64,000 nucleotides of DNA from Pterobdella sp. o SKG-2022. Lineage: Eukaryota > Annelida > Clitellata > Hirudinida > Piscicolidae. The notes under the pieces were generated by a model. That model saw only the letters and a list, made by a program, of their open reading frames with translations, was not told the origin of the DNA and searched no databases. This document shows positions 12,711-24,578 of the stretch, piece after piece (the first letter of the stretch is position 1; each line of letters starts with the position of its first letter). The stretch covers positions 26,915,705 through 26,979,704 of the forward strand of contig OZ038320.1 in NCBI GenBank assembly GCA_964035795.1, in the 5' to 3' direction. The position numbers were made by a program, and so were the translations under genes.

Positions 12711-14510
12711 TATTTTTTTAATTTGTTTATTTTTTTTTTTTTTTCTCACTCTGTTTGTTTTCTCATATTTTTTTTCGCTTGTTTGTTAATTGTTTCTATT
12801 TTCTTCTGTTTGTCTTTTCTAAAGGATTTTTGCTCATTTTTTCGTTTGTTTATTAGTTTGTATTCTCGTTCGTTCGTTCTTATATTCATTTGATCGTTGT
12901 TTGTATTTTTTTGTTTGTTCGTTTTTTCGTTGGTTCATTTGTTTGCTTTTTTAATTTTTTTGTTCGTTCGTTCTTCTATTTTTTTCCGTTTTTTTATTTG
13001 TTTGTTCGTTTGGTTGTTTTTTTGTTTTGTTTGTTTGTTTTTTTGTGGTTGGGGTTGGGGCTGAGGTTCGGGTTAGAGTTAAGGTTAAGGTTAGAGTTTG
13101 TACTTTTTTCGTTCGTTTGCTCAATTAATTTTTTACTCCGTTTGTTTTCTCGTATTTTTTTATTCTGTTTTTTATTCAGATTGTTTTTATTTCCGCTTAT
13201 TTGTTTTTATTTTCGTTCGTACGTTCTTATATTAGGTTAGGGTTAGAATAAGACTGTGGTCAAGATTCGGATTAGGGTATGGGTAAGGATTATGATTAGC
13301 GTTAGGGTTAGGGTTAGAGTTGGATTTTGTATTTTTTTCGTTCGTTTTTTTTCAGTCAAATCGTTTTTTATTCTTTTGTTTGTTTGTTCGTTCATATGTT
13401 TTTTTTTGTTTTTAGTTTGTTCGTTCGTTCGTTCATTTATTTCTTTGTTTGTTTTCTTCCAATCGCTCATTCGTTCGTTTGTTTGTTCTTTCGTTTTTTT
13501 TGTTTGTTTTTTCGTTTTTTGTTCGTTCGTTTGTTTGTTCATTCGTTCATTTGTTATTTTGCTTGTTCGTTCATCTTGTGTTTTTTTTTGTTTGTTCATT
13601 CGTTTTTTTTTGTTTTTTGTTTGTTCGTTCGTTCTCTTATTTGTTTGTTCGTTTGGTTGTTTTTATGTTTGATTTTTCGTTTGTATGTTTGTTTGTTTGT
13701 TTGGTTGTTTGTTGGTTCATTTCTTCGTTTATTTATTTGTTTTTATTTTCGTTCGTACGTTCTTATATTAGGTTAGGGTTAGAATAAGACTGTGGTCAAG
13801 ATTAGGATTAGGGTATGGGTAAGGATTATGATTAGCGTTAGGGTTAGGGTTAGAGTTGGATTTTGTATTTTTTTCGTTCGTTTTTTTTCAGTCAAATCGT
13901 TTTTTATTCTTTTGTTTGTTTGTTCGTTCATATGTTTTTTTTTGTTTTTAGTTTGTTCGTTCGTTCGTTCATTTATTTCTTTGTTTGTTTTCTTCCAATC
14001 GCTCATTCGTTCGTTTGTTTGTTCTTTCGTTTTTTTTGTTTGTTTTTTCGTTTTTTGTTCGTTCGTTTGTTTGTTCATTCGTTCATTTGTTATTTTGCTT
14101 GTTCGTTCATCTTGTGTTTTTTTTTGTTTGTTCATTCGTTTTTTTTTGTTTTTTGTTTGTTCGTTCGTTCTCTTATTTGTTTGTTCGTTTGGTTGTTTTT
14201 ATGTTTGATTTTTCGTTTGTATGTTTGTTTGTTTGTTTGGTTGTTTGTTGGTTCATTTCTTCGTTTATTTATTTGTTTCTTTTTTCGTTCGTTCATTCTC
14301 TTGTTTGTTTGTTCGATCGTTCGTTTTTTGCTTGTTAGTTAGTTTGTTTTTTTGTTTTTGTGTTTGTTTGTTTTTTCATTTGTTTGTTTGCTTGTTTGTT
14401 TTTTTGTCTGTTAGTCCATTCGTTTTTTTGTTCAATCGTTCGTTTGTTTGTATAATTGTTTGTTGATTCTTTTCTTGTTTGTTCTATTATTTGTTTATAC
14501 GTCAATAGTG
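12711..14510 (+). repeat. GTTC/GTTT-rich low-complexity satellite-like block
   Basis: About 1.8 kb dominated by gttc, gttt and gttttt tetra/penta-nucleotide runs. Short islands of telomere-like ggttagggttag occur at about 13060-13100, 13230-13320 and 13770-13860. The long open frames through it encode only Phe/Val/Ser/Leu/Cys runs and are caused by the repeat, not by selection. It contains the 536-bp tandem duplication listed separately. Confidence 0.9.
13197..14278 (+). repeat. Two-copy tandem duplication of a 536-bp unit
   Basis: The segment from about 13197 to 13742 recurs at about 13733-14278 with an offset of exactly 536 bases. In the compared sequence only one base differs: c at 13268 versus a at 13804. 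Each copy carries a telomere-like island (ttaggttagggttag) followed by GTTC-rich DNA. Near-identity implies a very recent duplication or ongoing homogenisation. Confidence 0.92.
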
Positions 14511-14639
14511 TTAATAATCTACGTAGTTCATTATAATGATGTTCAACTTAATGATTCAAAATCACCTGCTATCTTTGAAGATACTTTTACATAATAATAG
14601 ATTATGGAAACTTCATATTTTCAAAAAAATTCATTTTCA

Positions 14640-15440
14640 ACTTCTTTCTCAACTCTCTTAAACTTTCCTACAAACTGTTTCACAAACTTAGCCTTCAATG
14701 TCAAATTCACGCTTTTCAATACTAAACATCTTCGACTTGAGCATATATAAATGGTTGATTCTAAAGACCTAAGCTTTTGCTCTTCAGTTAGTTCGGTAAT
14801 AAGTATGAGCTCTTCCGGTAGATATTTTGGACCATATAAGTCTTAGAATCTTATAAGCAACCCTATCCCTCACTTTGACCCAATGTAACTTTTTCAAGAC
14901 CGTAGTTATATGGTCAAACTTCTTAGTACCTGGAATGAACCCTAATGAAACACTGGACTTTACACAGCTGCTTTCCAAGTAACTCAGCTTACAATGTGTT
15001 GCCCTAATCTATTCTGCTCAGAATTAAAGCTACGGCAAAGGTCTTCAATGATTCATAAGAAAGACATCCCTTAATGAGCTTTTTCTGCTTGAGAGTTGAG
15101 AAGCCTGCTTGCGACATCTTATTTTTATGTAAGTTCATGCTCAAATCTTTATCCATGAAAACACCATGACTTTCAACACTTTTTGAAAGTGAAATGAAAA
15201 TATGCAATACCCTTATTTGATTGGTTGGTAACTTTTTCACCTTTCTCAAAAAGCTTCAGTTTTGGATTCATTGAGTTTAAAACTATTGGATTCCATCAAA
15301 GCTGCCATTTCATCGACACAGTCAGACAATCTGTTCTGCAATTGCTCAGTTCGACCACGGACACAGCATGAATACACTTGAGTGTCCTCTGCATATTGAT
15401 GAAAACTCAAGCCATATTGTAGTGAAGATGTTTTTAGATC
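14640..15440 (-). pseudogene. Non-LTR retrotransposon reverse transcriptase relic
   Basis: The minus strand encodes the palm end and thumb of a CR1/L2-like reverse transcriptase. SLQYGLSFHQYAEDTQVYS comes first, then QLQNRLSDCVDEMAALMESN, NESKTEAF, and in another frame KKLHWVKVRDRVAYKILRLI. Stops and frame changes interrupt it. The catalytic YADD is YAED, so one metal-binding aspartate is lost. It is inactive. It lies between the low-complexity block and an LTR-like segment and suggests a graveyard of insertions between DDX18 and COQ4. Confidence 0.85.
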
Positions 15441-15499
15441 CCTAAAATACAGTTTAAATAAGTGTTACAGAGATTAACTATTGCACTAATATTATTTTA

Positions 15500-15790
15500 A
15501 TATTTAATGTTCTAGAATGTTGCATTTTCTATGTTGTTCGAGAGTTTTTTATACACAAATAATAACTTATTATAAGAATGTTGTATTCTGCTCTAGAATG
15601 TTCCATTATCTGTATTGTTCTAGAATTTTCTATTTTCTACTTTGTTCTAGAATATTCTATTTTCTAAAATATTCTTAATCTACAGTATATAAACAGTTAG
15701 AGATTTTATACTTATGTCTTCTGTCTCCTTTACTTGGTTATTATTAAGTTTTAAACCACTGCATTTTCGTTACAAAAAACAACGATAAGA
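15500..15790 (+). repeat. TTCTAGAA palindrome repeats plus TATA box; possible solo LTR or promoter
   Basis: Several copies of gttctagaatgttc-like sequence occur at about 15508-15670. Two neighbouring copies (about 15616-15638 and 15644-15666) are 28 bp apart. The core TTCnnGAAnnTTC is the heat-shock element pattern. A TATA-like tatataaacag follows at about 15684, then a sequence ending in tttcgttaca. This could be a solo LTR with its own promoter. The exact ends and a target-site duplication were not established. Confidence 0.35.
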
Positions 15791-15799
15791 GCGGGTCGA

Positions 15800-16490
15800 T
15801 AACAAAATGCGTATCAAGGAATTATTAGGGCTCATCGTTAACTGTGATTATGTCTAAAGACGAAAAGTAATTATATATATAGTTAGTGTGTGAATTCTTA
15901 TGACAAATAACAGACCAAATACTGTGTTTATTTCCTATTAGCAAAATTGCATTGAAGCCATAATAATGAAGACGAAAAGCTCGAGCATCTCTTCATTTCC
16001 AGTGGAAGCGACGGAGTATTCAACGAAGAATCCTCATAATAATCTCATAACAATGTTTTATGATACCTAGAATTCTAGTTCTCTTAAAAAAAATGTATCT
16101 TAAAAACTTTCCATCAAACTAATTAAACATTTTCTGTATTTGATATTATTTTTATGCATTCTAAATCGGTGACTCACTGTCATTTTATGATAGTTATACA
16201 AAATATCGAGTTTTAACCATTTTCATAAATATTCAAATATTTAAAAGCCTAGATAAACCTTAGAAATTAAATAAACGGCAAATTTTTTTAATGAATAAAA
16301 TGTTGAAACTCTTTTATAATTTTTCCTAATATATTATATAATCGGAACTAACCATATTTGTACATGAAATTAAAACGAATGAAAATAAATTTTGTATACA
16401 TGATGTAAATTTTATAAATAAAATAAAGTTGAGACCCTTAGTCGTTCTCCCAATTTTACCTACAAACTTCAAATAGACTCCAATTGAGAA
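15800..16490. other. Intergenic AT-rich stretch before the COQ4 3' end
   Basis: No gene or clear repeat recognised. It should include the COQ4 3' UTR and polyadenylation site. Confidence 0.4.
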
Positions 16491-16496
16491 TTTTTT

Positions 16497-18251
16497 TTAT
16501 TTATAAATATTTTTCTTCTTTGGTGTGTTTGGAGGTGTTTCAACATTGAGCATTCGTCTGAGTTCTTCCATAGGCATTTCCCAATTTTTTTCGTGATACA
16601 CATTCATAAAGAATTTTGCATTCAAACCCTGTCTTATAGCATAAGTAAAATGGTTTTCAAAATACAACTTTCTGTGTCTGCAAAAAATAAGTGAAATTGT
16701 TTTTAAGCTGATGAAGATGATTTAAATCAATATGCATAATTTTAAATTTCATTTCAGAGTGAGATATATTTTTTGAGAAGCACAACAAATATTTCATAAT
16801 CTTACTTGGGTCCCAATCTTAATGTGCCTAAAATCCCACCACTCACACACATCGGGAGTCCTGTTTGTAGACCCTCAAACACCTGCAAAAAATCAATTTA
16901 AATTACTCATAGCAAGCTTTATTTTAGGTTTCAATAAATAATATAAAATTGAAATCATTTTGATGAAAAGTAAAAAGAAGATATGACCTTAACAGTAACT
17001 TCTCCAATCATATTAGTATTCATTCCAAGAATAACATGAGTGATATCATGAATTTCACGATATCTCCTCATTACATATGCTAATTCAGCATCATCCACAT
17101 ATTGCACAGGTAGTCTTTCATCTGGATGAGCTTGCTGTAACATTTACATTATCAATCAATATTTATTATGTTAATTAATCATCGATAATCATGTAAATGT
17201 CAATTATAAATGTTCTTCAGACATCATGTATTGATGTTTTGTTAATTGTTTTCGAAAATAGCTTCATGATTTATAACAAAGTTGAATTTTTCAAAAAACT
17301 TATTTTGAATAAAAAAAGTACTAAAGAAATTGCCTCATTTTATAAAGTTATTTTCAAAATCAATAAATGCTTTTTACAACATACATTTGGCTTCAACCAA
17401 TCATGGTAAGTTCGCCCAAAAGTTCCTTTAGGCATTTCACTTAATTTTTTTAAATTGAGTGTTTTTGTGTTGATTATTGGCTTTTCTCTGTAATTACACA
17501 ATAATAAAAATTGATTAAAAACTGAAAAGTTTTTGAGTAATCACTAACTGTAAAATTTTTCTTCCTTCTTCATCATTTTGCATTCTGGTTTTTATTTTTT
17601 CTAGAGCAAAACCCCCTGATGCTTCTCCAAACAACGCCAACATGTCTATTTAATACACCATAATTAGAAATTTCATTGTGAAAATTTTGATTATATAAAT
17701 ATTATGAGTCCATTTTATTTGATATAATTAGATTTTTTTTAGTGAAAAGAAAATGCTTTAAAAATTAGTTTTTATGATATTTTTGACAAAACATATAAAT
17801 AAATAAATTGAAAAAAAACTGTCGTATAGATTTATTTCAACAACAAAATTGCTGTTTAAAAATTTGAGAAATTCAAAGTTTATATCTTATATACTCTTCC
17901 TTATCCAATGCTTTTTAATATTTAATTAAATAAAATCATAAACAAAAATATACAAAAACTAAATAATGAACAATATGAAAACTTCTTATATAGACACATT
18001 ATTCAAAAAGTTCATTATAGTCTATTTTGAATTAAATAATGTTTACCCCCTCTTGCTGGGTTGAGAAAAGTTAGTACAGACGACCCTACCGAGAGTAATA
18101 CTTTTTGAAAAGCATTGGTGGGAATATGACCGGGATATTTTTCTTCAGTATCAAGATAGGAAGTACTAGAACTATATACTTTTTTATTTTTTAAGATATA
18201 ATTTCTTAATACTTTCTTAGATATTATAATCGACTTGAGTGAGTTATTCAT
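16497..18251 (-). CDS. COQ4: Ubiquinone biosynthesis protein COQ4
   Basis: Mitochondrial matrix-side inner-membrane protein that organises the coenzyme Q biosynthetic complex. Six phase-matched exons: 18251-18047, 17645-17549, 17487-17385, 17134-16988, 16882-16806, 16677-16497, giving 269 residues, close to the usual 265. The diagnostic HDxxH-x11-E motif is intact as [17 protein letters not shown] (His164, Asp165, His168, Glu180). Other family landmarks are [45 protein letters not shown] and [12 protein letters not shown]. The basic, Ser-rich first 30 residues fit a mitochondrial targeting peptide. The start ATG is immediately preceded by an acceptor-like gctcag. It is the most downstream member of a same-strand run with two OST4 genes, 244 bp after the nearer stop. 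The gene appears intact. Confidence 0.95.
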
Positions 18252-18495
18252 CTGAGCTAGAGCGCTTTAGATAAAACAAAAGGCGAAAGCTTTTCTTCTA
18301 AGACTTTTAAAAACGAACTCAAACTAGATGTTTAAAACCGATAATAATTTCCGAACAAAATAACCAGAAATTTTAAATTTTATTTAAAACAATCTTATAA
18401 TTAAAATTAATTTTTCCAACTCAAAATTTGAATCAAATTTTTGAAATGCAAAGTATATTCATTTTCAAAAAATGAAATTTGACCAAAGCTTGGAT

Positions 18496-18699
18496 CTATT
18501 TGGACTTCTTTCCACTATTGATGGTAACATAGTGGTAAAAAGTGACTAAAAGAAACAGAGACACTCCAAGCAAGTTAGAAAAGATTCTCAGAACCTCATC
18601 GTACATGACTTCTGCATCAAAAACAAAAATTTAAAACAATATGCAAAAAGAAAGTATAATTATAGTCGAAAAACTGAATTTTGAATAATCATTACCCAT
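18496..18699 (-). CDS. OST4: Oligosaccharyltransferase subunit OST4-like microprotein (divergent copy)
   Basis: Encodes a 36-residue protein (ATG at 18606, stop at 18496) or 39 residues if a 5' exon (18699-18696) is spliced to 18611. Both readings are in frame. The body [13 protein letters not shown] then VTFYHYV then GKKSK matches the single transmembrane helix of OST4, which anchors and stabilises the STT3 subunit of the ER oligosaccharyltransferase. The normal N-terminus MITDxQLA is replaced by MYDEVLR (or [10 protein letters not shown]), so the lumenal end differs from the family and from the neighbouring copy. A gtaatg donor and an atgcag acceptor bracket the candidate intron. Likely functional, since the open frame and helix are kept. 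Confidence 0.85.
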
Positions 18700-18949
18700 T
18701 TTTTCACAATAGTAAAACGAATAAGAAAAAAAGCAAGACGATTTTTCGAAGGGATGGGCTTTATATTTAGCTCGTGAAAAATAATTATTTTTTTGTTTTT
18801 ATTTCAAAAAAACATCAAATTTTTGCAAAGTTTAAGTTATAAAATAATCATGATTAGTTTGAAACTTGAGACAGAAAGTTCTATCCTGAAAAAAAAATTA
18901 ATTATAAAATATTGATATAAGATAAAATTTACAAAAAAAATATAACCTT

Positions 18950-19060
18950 TTAGCTGTTCTTTGGATTATTTACAGAGACATAGTGATAAATGACAACTAA
19001 CAAAAAAAGAATAACTCCCAAACAATTTGAGAATATAGCTAGCTGAATGTCAGTGATCAT
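18950..19060 (-). CDS. OST4: Oligosaccharyltransferase subunit OST4 (canonical copy)
   Basis: A 36-residue open frame beginning [16 protein letters not shown], continuing with the hydrophobic stretch [12 protein letters not shown] and ending NNPKNS-stop. This is nearly the textbook OST4 sequence across its whole length: a short lumenal end, one membrane helix and a cytosolic NNPK tail. Role: small subunit of the ER N-glycosylation complex. An acceptor-like tttttcag lies 21 bases upstream of the ATG, consistent with a 5' UTR intron or trans-splice site. It is followed on the same strand by a second, diverged OST4 copy and then COQ4. It is short enough that gene predictors with a length floor would miss it. 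Confidence 0.93.
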   Translation of the reverse strand: MITDIQLAIFSNCLGVILFLLVVIYHYVSVNNPKNS

Positions 19061-19710
19061 TATTACCTTGTGATGTAACTGAAAAATAGAAATAAAAAAA
19101 TAAATTAACAATTTTTTAGATCATGATTGTTAGAAACTGGAACAATTATTAAAAATGAAGACTATATTTGAAGTTTATTGAATTTTACGAAACTTTACGT
19201 AAATCCAACTCAAAATATCGAGTGAAGTAAACAAGCTTTGTAGAATTCGATAAACTTTGAAAATATAGTTTCTCACGTTGAATATTTATAAGATTAAATA
19301 GTCAATGAAAACAATGGTAAATAACTCCATAAAAACACTAATATATTTTTTATAATCGAAAAAAAAATAAATTAAAAATTCAGTTATTCATTTATTTTAA
19401 ATCTAGCAAAAAAATAATTACCTCTTAAGCCTGAAACACCAAAAAGAAATACGAAACGAAGCACGGACTGATACGTGTGTTTATTGACCAAATAGTTATG
19501 ACTATTTGCTTAAATTATAGAAAAATACTTTTTTTTTACTAATACATAATTTTTAATTCGTGAAATTTAAAATTAAATTTTACTTTTACTAATTTCTAAA
19601 TCAAAATTAAATAGGTCTGTAGACATTTTATTTAAATCATAAACATATATCACGAAGATTGTCAATGATTTTAAAATTTAAAGGATTTATATTTTTTAAT
19701 ATAACTCAAA
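19061..19710. other. Divergent promoter region between OST4 and WIPI
   Basis: 650 bp AT-rich spacer between head-to-head genes. It may include an OST4 leader exon (donor-like gaggtaatt on the minus strand near 19425). No defined promoter motif was recognised. Confidence 0.4.
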
Positions 19711-22700
19711 ATGTCTTCGATATCCGAGCTAGATTCTAATCTTTTATACATTGCTTTTAATCAAGATTATACGTATGTGGCATTTAACAAATACGCAAAT
19801 TAATATAAATATTAATTAAAATATATTTTTGTTGTTTTTAAAAATTTTCATCAATGTCTTATACATAAGCTAGAAGGATTCTGTTTATAAAAACCGTAAT
19901 AGTCACACGTTATAGTTTTATTGTTTTTTCAGATATAAAGTAATAAGTATTCAAATAAAAAAAATAAAATTATTGATTTTCAGTTGTTTGTCAGTCGGCA
20001 CTAGACATGGATATAAGTTAATTTCTTTCAATTCCCTTGACAAGTTTGGGGTGGTCAATAAAGAGAGTGAGTACTTGGAATGTTTCATCCTCAATTTCAT
20101 CAGATATTTTTTATAATATATCATCTTTCACTACATTATAGAAAACTGTGAGATTCTCATTCTAGAGAGAATGTTCTCTAGCAGCTTGGTTGCTATCGTT
20201 ATGTTACAGGCACCAAGAAAACTTAAAGTAACATAGTAATTATTTTATAGTATAATAAAATAATAGAATTTAAATAATTTTTCAGGTATGCCACTTTCGC
20301 AGAAAAACTGAAATATGTAGTTATACCTATTCCAACACAATCCTATCTGTCAAACTAAACAGACAAGTTTGAAAATGTTTTTTACACTAATAATCCCAAT
20401 TGTTTTATATCATTAATTTTATTCAATAAACTTCCATCAGCGACTCATAGTATGCTTAGAAGACAGTATATGGATTCATAATATAAATGACATGGTAGTT
20501 ATGCATAAAATTTCAAACACACCTCCAAATCCTCTGGGAATTTGTGCTTTATCAAACTCAAATGATAACTGCTACCTTGCTTATCCATCTTCAAGCCAGT
20601 CAGGGACTCTGCAAATTTTTGATGCTACCTCCATGGTTAAATTTTCATAAATATTTTTTAATTGAAATCATCTTTAATTTTTACATTTTTTTTTCAAAAC
20701 TTCTTATGACAATTTTTTTCATGTTTTTGAAATTTTTTAATAACTATAATTGATTTTTTGAACTTTAAAATGAGGCAAATTTTAGATAGATTTATTTATT
20801 TTATTTTGTGTAATAACTATATTTTTTGATAAGTACAACCTTAACATAAAATCTTAGTCTTATGATAGATATATATTTAATCAATTTCCTCAGTAACTTT
20901 ACACTTTTAAAATATCTTGAAGTACAATGTTTGAAGCATCCTAGCCTTAAATTTTCACCTCTATTTAATAAAAATATATATATTTATATTGGAAATTAAT
21001 TTGTATTGGAATTTGATTTGAAAGTTTATACACTTATTTTGTCTTAAATCAGACGATTTCGCTAGTTTTCTACTTTGTTATAATTGTTTATTTCGTGAAT
21101 CTTTTAATGTCCTTTTATTTTATGCTATCATCTTTTTCAATACAATATATGAAAGTTTCAAAAAAAAATTCTATAGTTACGATTTAATTTTATTCACTTA
21201 CGTTTCATGGTAAGGCTATACTTATAGAAAATTATATCTTTTGATTCTCAATAAATATACCAAAAACTAAAAAAAACTTTAAACTAACCTCTTATGATAA
21301 CTTTGTACTAATTAAAAACTATAGTTCTTTAAAAAATGAATTCACCTGAAAAATTACAGCTTCAATATTCGCCTTTCCACATTTTTTTCAATAATAAAAC
21401 AAATTAACACGTTTTATATATTTGGCTGATCGATCACCAACAAACCCAACAGAAAGAAATAGTAAACTTAGTGTGTCATTGTAACCCTCTCGCCACCATA
21501 GCATTCAACCATACTGCCACCAAAATCGCTACTGCTTCCGACAAGGTATATTTTTTTAAGTTTTTAAGGAAACTGACATAAATCGATGATAATGCTTTCT
21601 ATGTTCATTTAGTTGAGTAGCTATGAATATAAGTTGAATATCAGTTCCCTTGAAATGTAACATTGTGTTTCAATCATTTGAAATTAAGTTGTTATGTCAT
21701 TACTTTCATTTAAAAAAAGTTTTTATTTTAAAATTTTTCAGTTTTAGTATATCAATTTGTTGAATTTTGACATGAAGTGTAAGGGATAAATTACGAATAA
21801 ATAAAAGTGATACTAAGAAGAGGTAAGAGTACTCTTAGCACTAAGCTTCTGTATGTGAAGACATTTATTTATTATTATTCATACAGTATTAATTATCATT
21901 CTTTAACTAATGATTTTGTAATTCTTTAGTTAGATGTCAATTTAAAGAACTTTATGTTCTATTAGTGTTATTATCATGAACAGGCCACTACAAATGTACT
22001 CAATCAAACAATAAGTAACGTTTCATGATATAACTAAACTCATCAAAAGCTTTTGTTGAAAACAAATTTTATACTTCATATTTTCAAAGTATAATTAACA
22101 AATAAGCCTAACTGAAATCTATTTAAATGCGTCAAACGTCGTTATCGACATCTATTGGGTAAATACCAGATGCTATAACATTTTAAGGCTGTAGTTACTA
22201 TAATATCCTTGAAGCTAGTTACAAGATTTAAAATATTTTCAAATAATATTTCTCAACTATTTTTTTATTGTGTGCTTATGGTTTTAAAGATAATTTATAC
22301 TTTCCACTACATCATTCACCAAGGGCACTGTTATAAGGGTCTTCACAATACCTAGTGGTCAAAAAATTTTCGAGTTTAGAAGAGGAGTCAAACGGTAGTT
22401 TGAAATTTTTTTGGCAACATGTATTTATAAGCTTACATAAGTTATTCATATAATGTGAATATCTTTTGATTCTCTTCTGACCTTTGTTGGCCAGTATGTA
22501 ATGCTAGAGATACTACATGCAGCTATCACCTCTTCAAAATTGAACCTCCAACCTTATCACTTCAACTTTGAGTGAGTTGTAGACGGTTAAAGTTTGGTTT
22601 TAAGAATGCAGACATGAAGTAGTGTGATAAACCTGGATTATAGCTAAGTTCCTAATGGCCAAGACAAGGAGAATATGGATTGGTTGAAGAAAGATTTGCA

Positions 22701-24578
22701 TTTAACCTGTGAAACTTTTTATTTGTTTTGGTTGAAAATGAGATGTAGAATTTGCAGAAAACCCGATTTATATAATTTTCCATGAAAAGAGTCAGTTACT
22801 CCATCCCTCGTTACTATTCAGTATTCATTATTTCCATTATTTATTTTTGTATAATTGAATAAAATATTCACATCCATTCATACAGGTGCGCCGTCATACA
22901 TTCTTTGTCTTTCAGTCTCAATTCAACCTTTCTCTGCTGCTCTAGCAACACTGAAACAATCCACGTCTTCAAATTAGACCATACCTCACAAGCGTAAGCA
23001 TCTTTCATTATAGAACAGATCTGAAGGTGATAGTTATACATATATCTGGAAAATAATATACATTACTAATAGAATTGTCTAATCTTTGCTAGCATGAAGA
23101 CGGACGTAAAACGATGATAATTGTGTTTTTCAAATCTGATGACAGATTATGTAGCATAAAACACTTTTTTTTAAAGATTGTTAAACCGTATAACTGTACA
23201 AACACTGTTTCAAAATCAAAATGTATGAAGCATTTCGTAAGGTGAACGTACTAGATAATGTTCACTTAGCGAAAAGCTTCGTACATATGAACATTTCAGC
23301 CAGCGTTTTCTTCATTCACTTAATCCTCTTTCTACATAAAAATATCAAACACTGTTTCTTTATTCATACGATTGATAGCATCGTTACAACATATCAAATT
23401 AAAACCATCTAGACACCAAGAAGATTCGCACACCGGATGGATGGATTTTTTGAGTGAAGCCTTCAAGTCGTCAGCAAGCTATTTACCTTCCCAAGTTAGA
23501 TTTATAGGTTTCGACTGTATTATAGCTGTATTTAGTCTGTAAATTAGGAATAAATTCCAAAACACAATGCTTTGCAAAAAGTTTTATTGATTCACAATTT
23601 TTTATAACTATATTATAAGGAGTTCACATCATTTGAATTCAAGTCATTGTGTTTCATCGTTAAGGTTACAGATGTTATAGCACTAGAAAGGTATTTTGCG
23701 GTGGCAAGGTTAGAACGAGCGGGATCTAAAAACACCAGTGCTGTTACAATGTTGGTTCAAATGATTTTATAAAGAAATAATGATTGTGGTTTTTGAAAGT
23801 TCTTGTGTCCCAAATTTGTGGAGTTTGACAATAATCTAGAATTAAGACTTTCTTATGACATTTTTAAAATATATAAATAATTCCAATTAAATAGTTTTTT
23901 TATAGTAATCTTATGAATAATTTATTTAAGTGATTACCAATTGATTTGAATGAAATTTTTTTCAATGTTTTTTATTGCACATCACACCGTTTGTTTATAG
24001 GATAGATAAAACTCCGTACTTGGTTGTGGCTTCGACAGATGGCAGTTTGTACATATTTTCGTTCGATATGATCGAAGGAGGGGAATGTCATTTGATCAAA
24101 AAAATCAAGTATGTTCATGAAATAACAATAAAAATTTTCAATTTGTATTTAATAAAGCAAAAATAACGGCGGTTATAGAGTTTAGCAATTTTTAATAAAT
24201 ATAAAAAAAATCAATACTCATAAAATTATTCATTAATTTTTATAAATTTCTCATTAATTCATAAAGCATTTGTGACCTGCCCGTCACTGAAGAGCCCGAT
24301 ATGGACATTCCCCATCAACCGCTACCTCCACGTTAGTTACACTCTAAGTTTTACCATTTTAATCATTAATAAAATTTCATTGTTGGCTTTTTAATGTATG
24401 AAATGCTATAATAGAAAAGATCATGTATTATTTACCTTTTTCACTTTTTTTGGTATATAAACTAATGCTATTGAATGAACCGATTGAAGGTCACAGCGAA
24501 GTCGAATGTGAAAGGGGAATTAACACATTGAAATTAAATGACGACAATGAGTTTCCTCCTGTAGACCATCACAATTGA
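19711..24578 (+). CDS. WIPI2: WIPI/Atg18 PROPPIN, WIPI1/2-like autophagy protein
   Basis: Seven-bladed beta-propeller that binds PI3P on autophagic membranes and recruits the Atg16 complex. Thirteen phase-matched exons: 19711-19772, 19984-20066, 20142-20227, 20286-20366, 20441-20635, 21453-21545, 22324-22394, 22886-22993, 23413-23494, 23665-23750, 24001-24108, 24267-24331, 24490-24578, giving 402 residues. Family landmarks are [64 protein letters not shown], the lipid-binding FRRG (residues 218-221), [13 protein letters not shown] and EGGECHLIK. Both arginines of FRRG are present, so phosphoinositide binding should be kept. The C-terminal tail is shorter than vertebrate WIPI2 (about 450). WIPI1 versus WIPI2 orthology is not decidable by eye; WIPI2 is the closer match. 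Confidence 0.94.

Noticed and set aside
12233..14466. Many open frames of 60-160 codons on both strands
   Set aside because: They are read from TTAGGG and GTTC/GTTT tandem repeats and encode only LTLTLT, VRVRV or FVCLFVRSF runs; both strands are open, as expected of the repeat.
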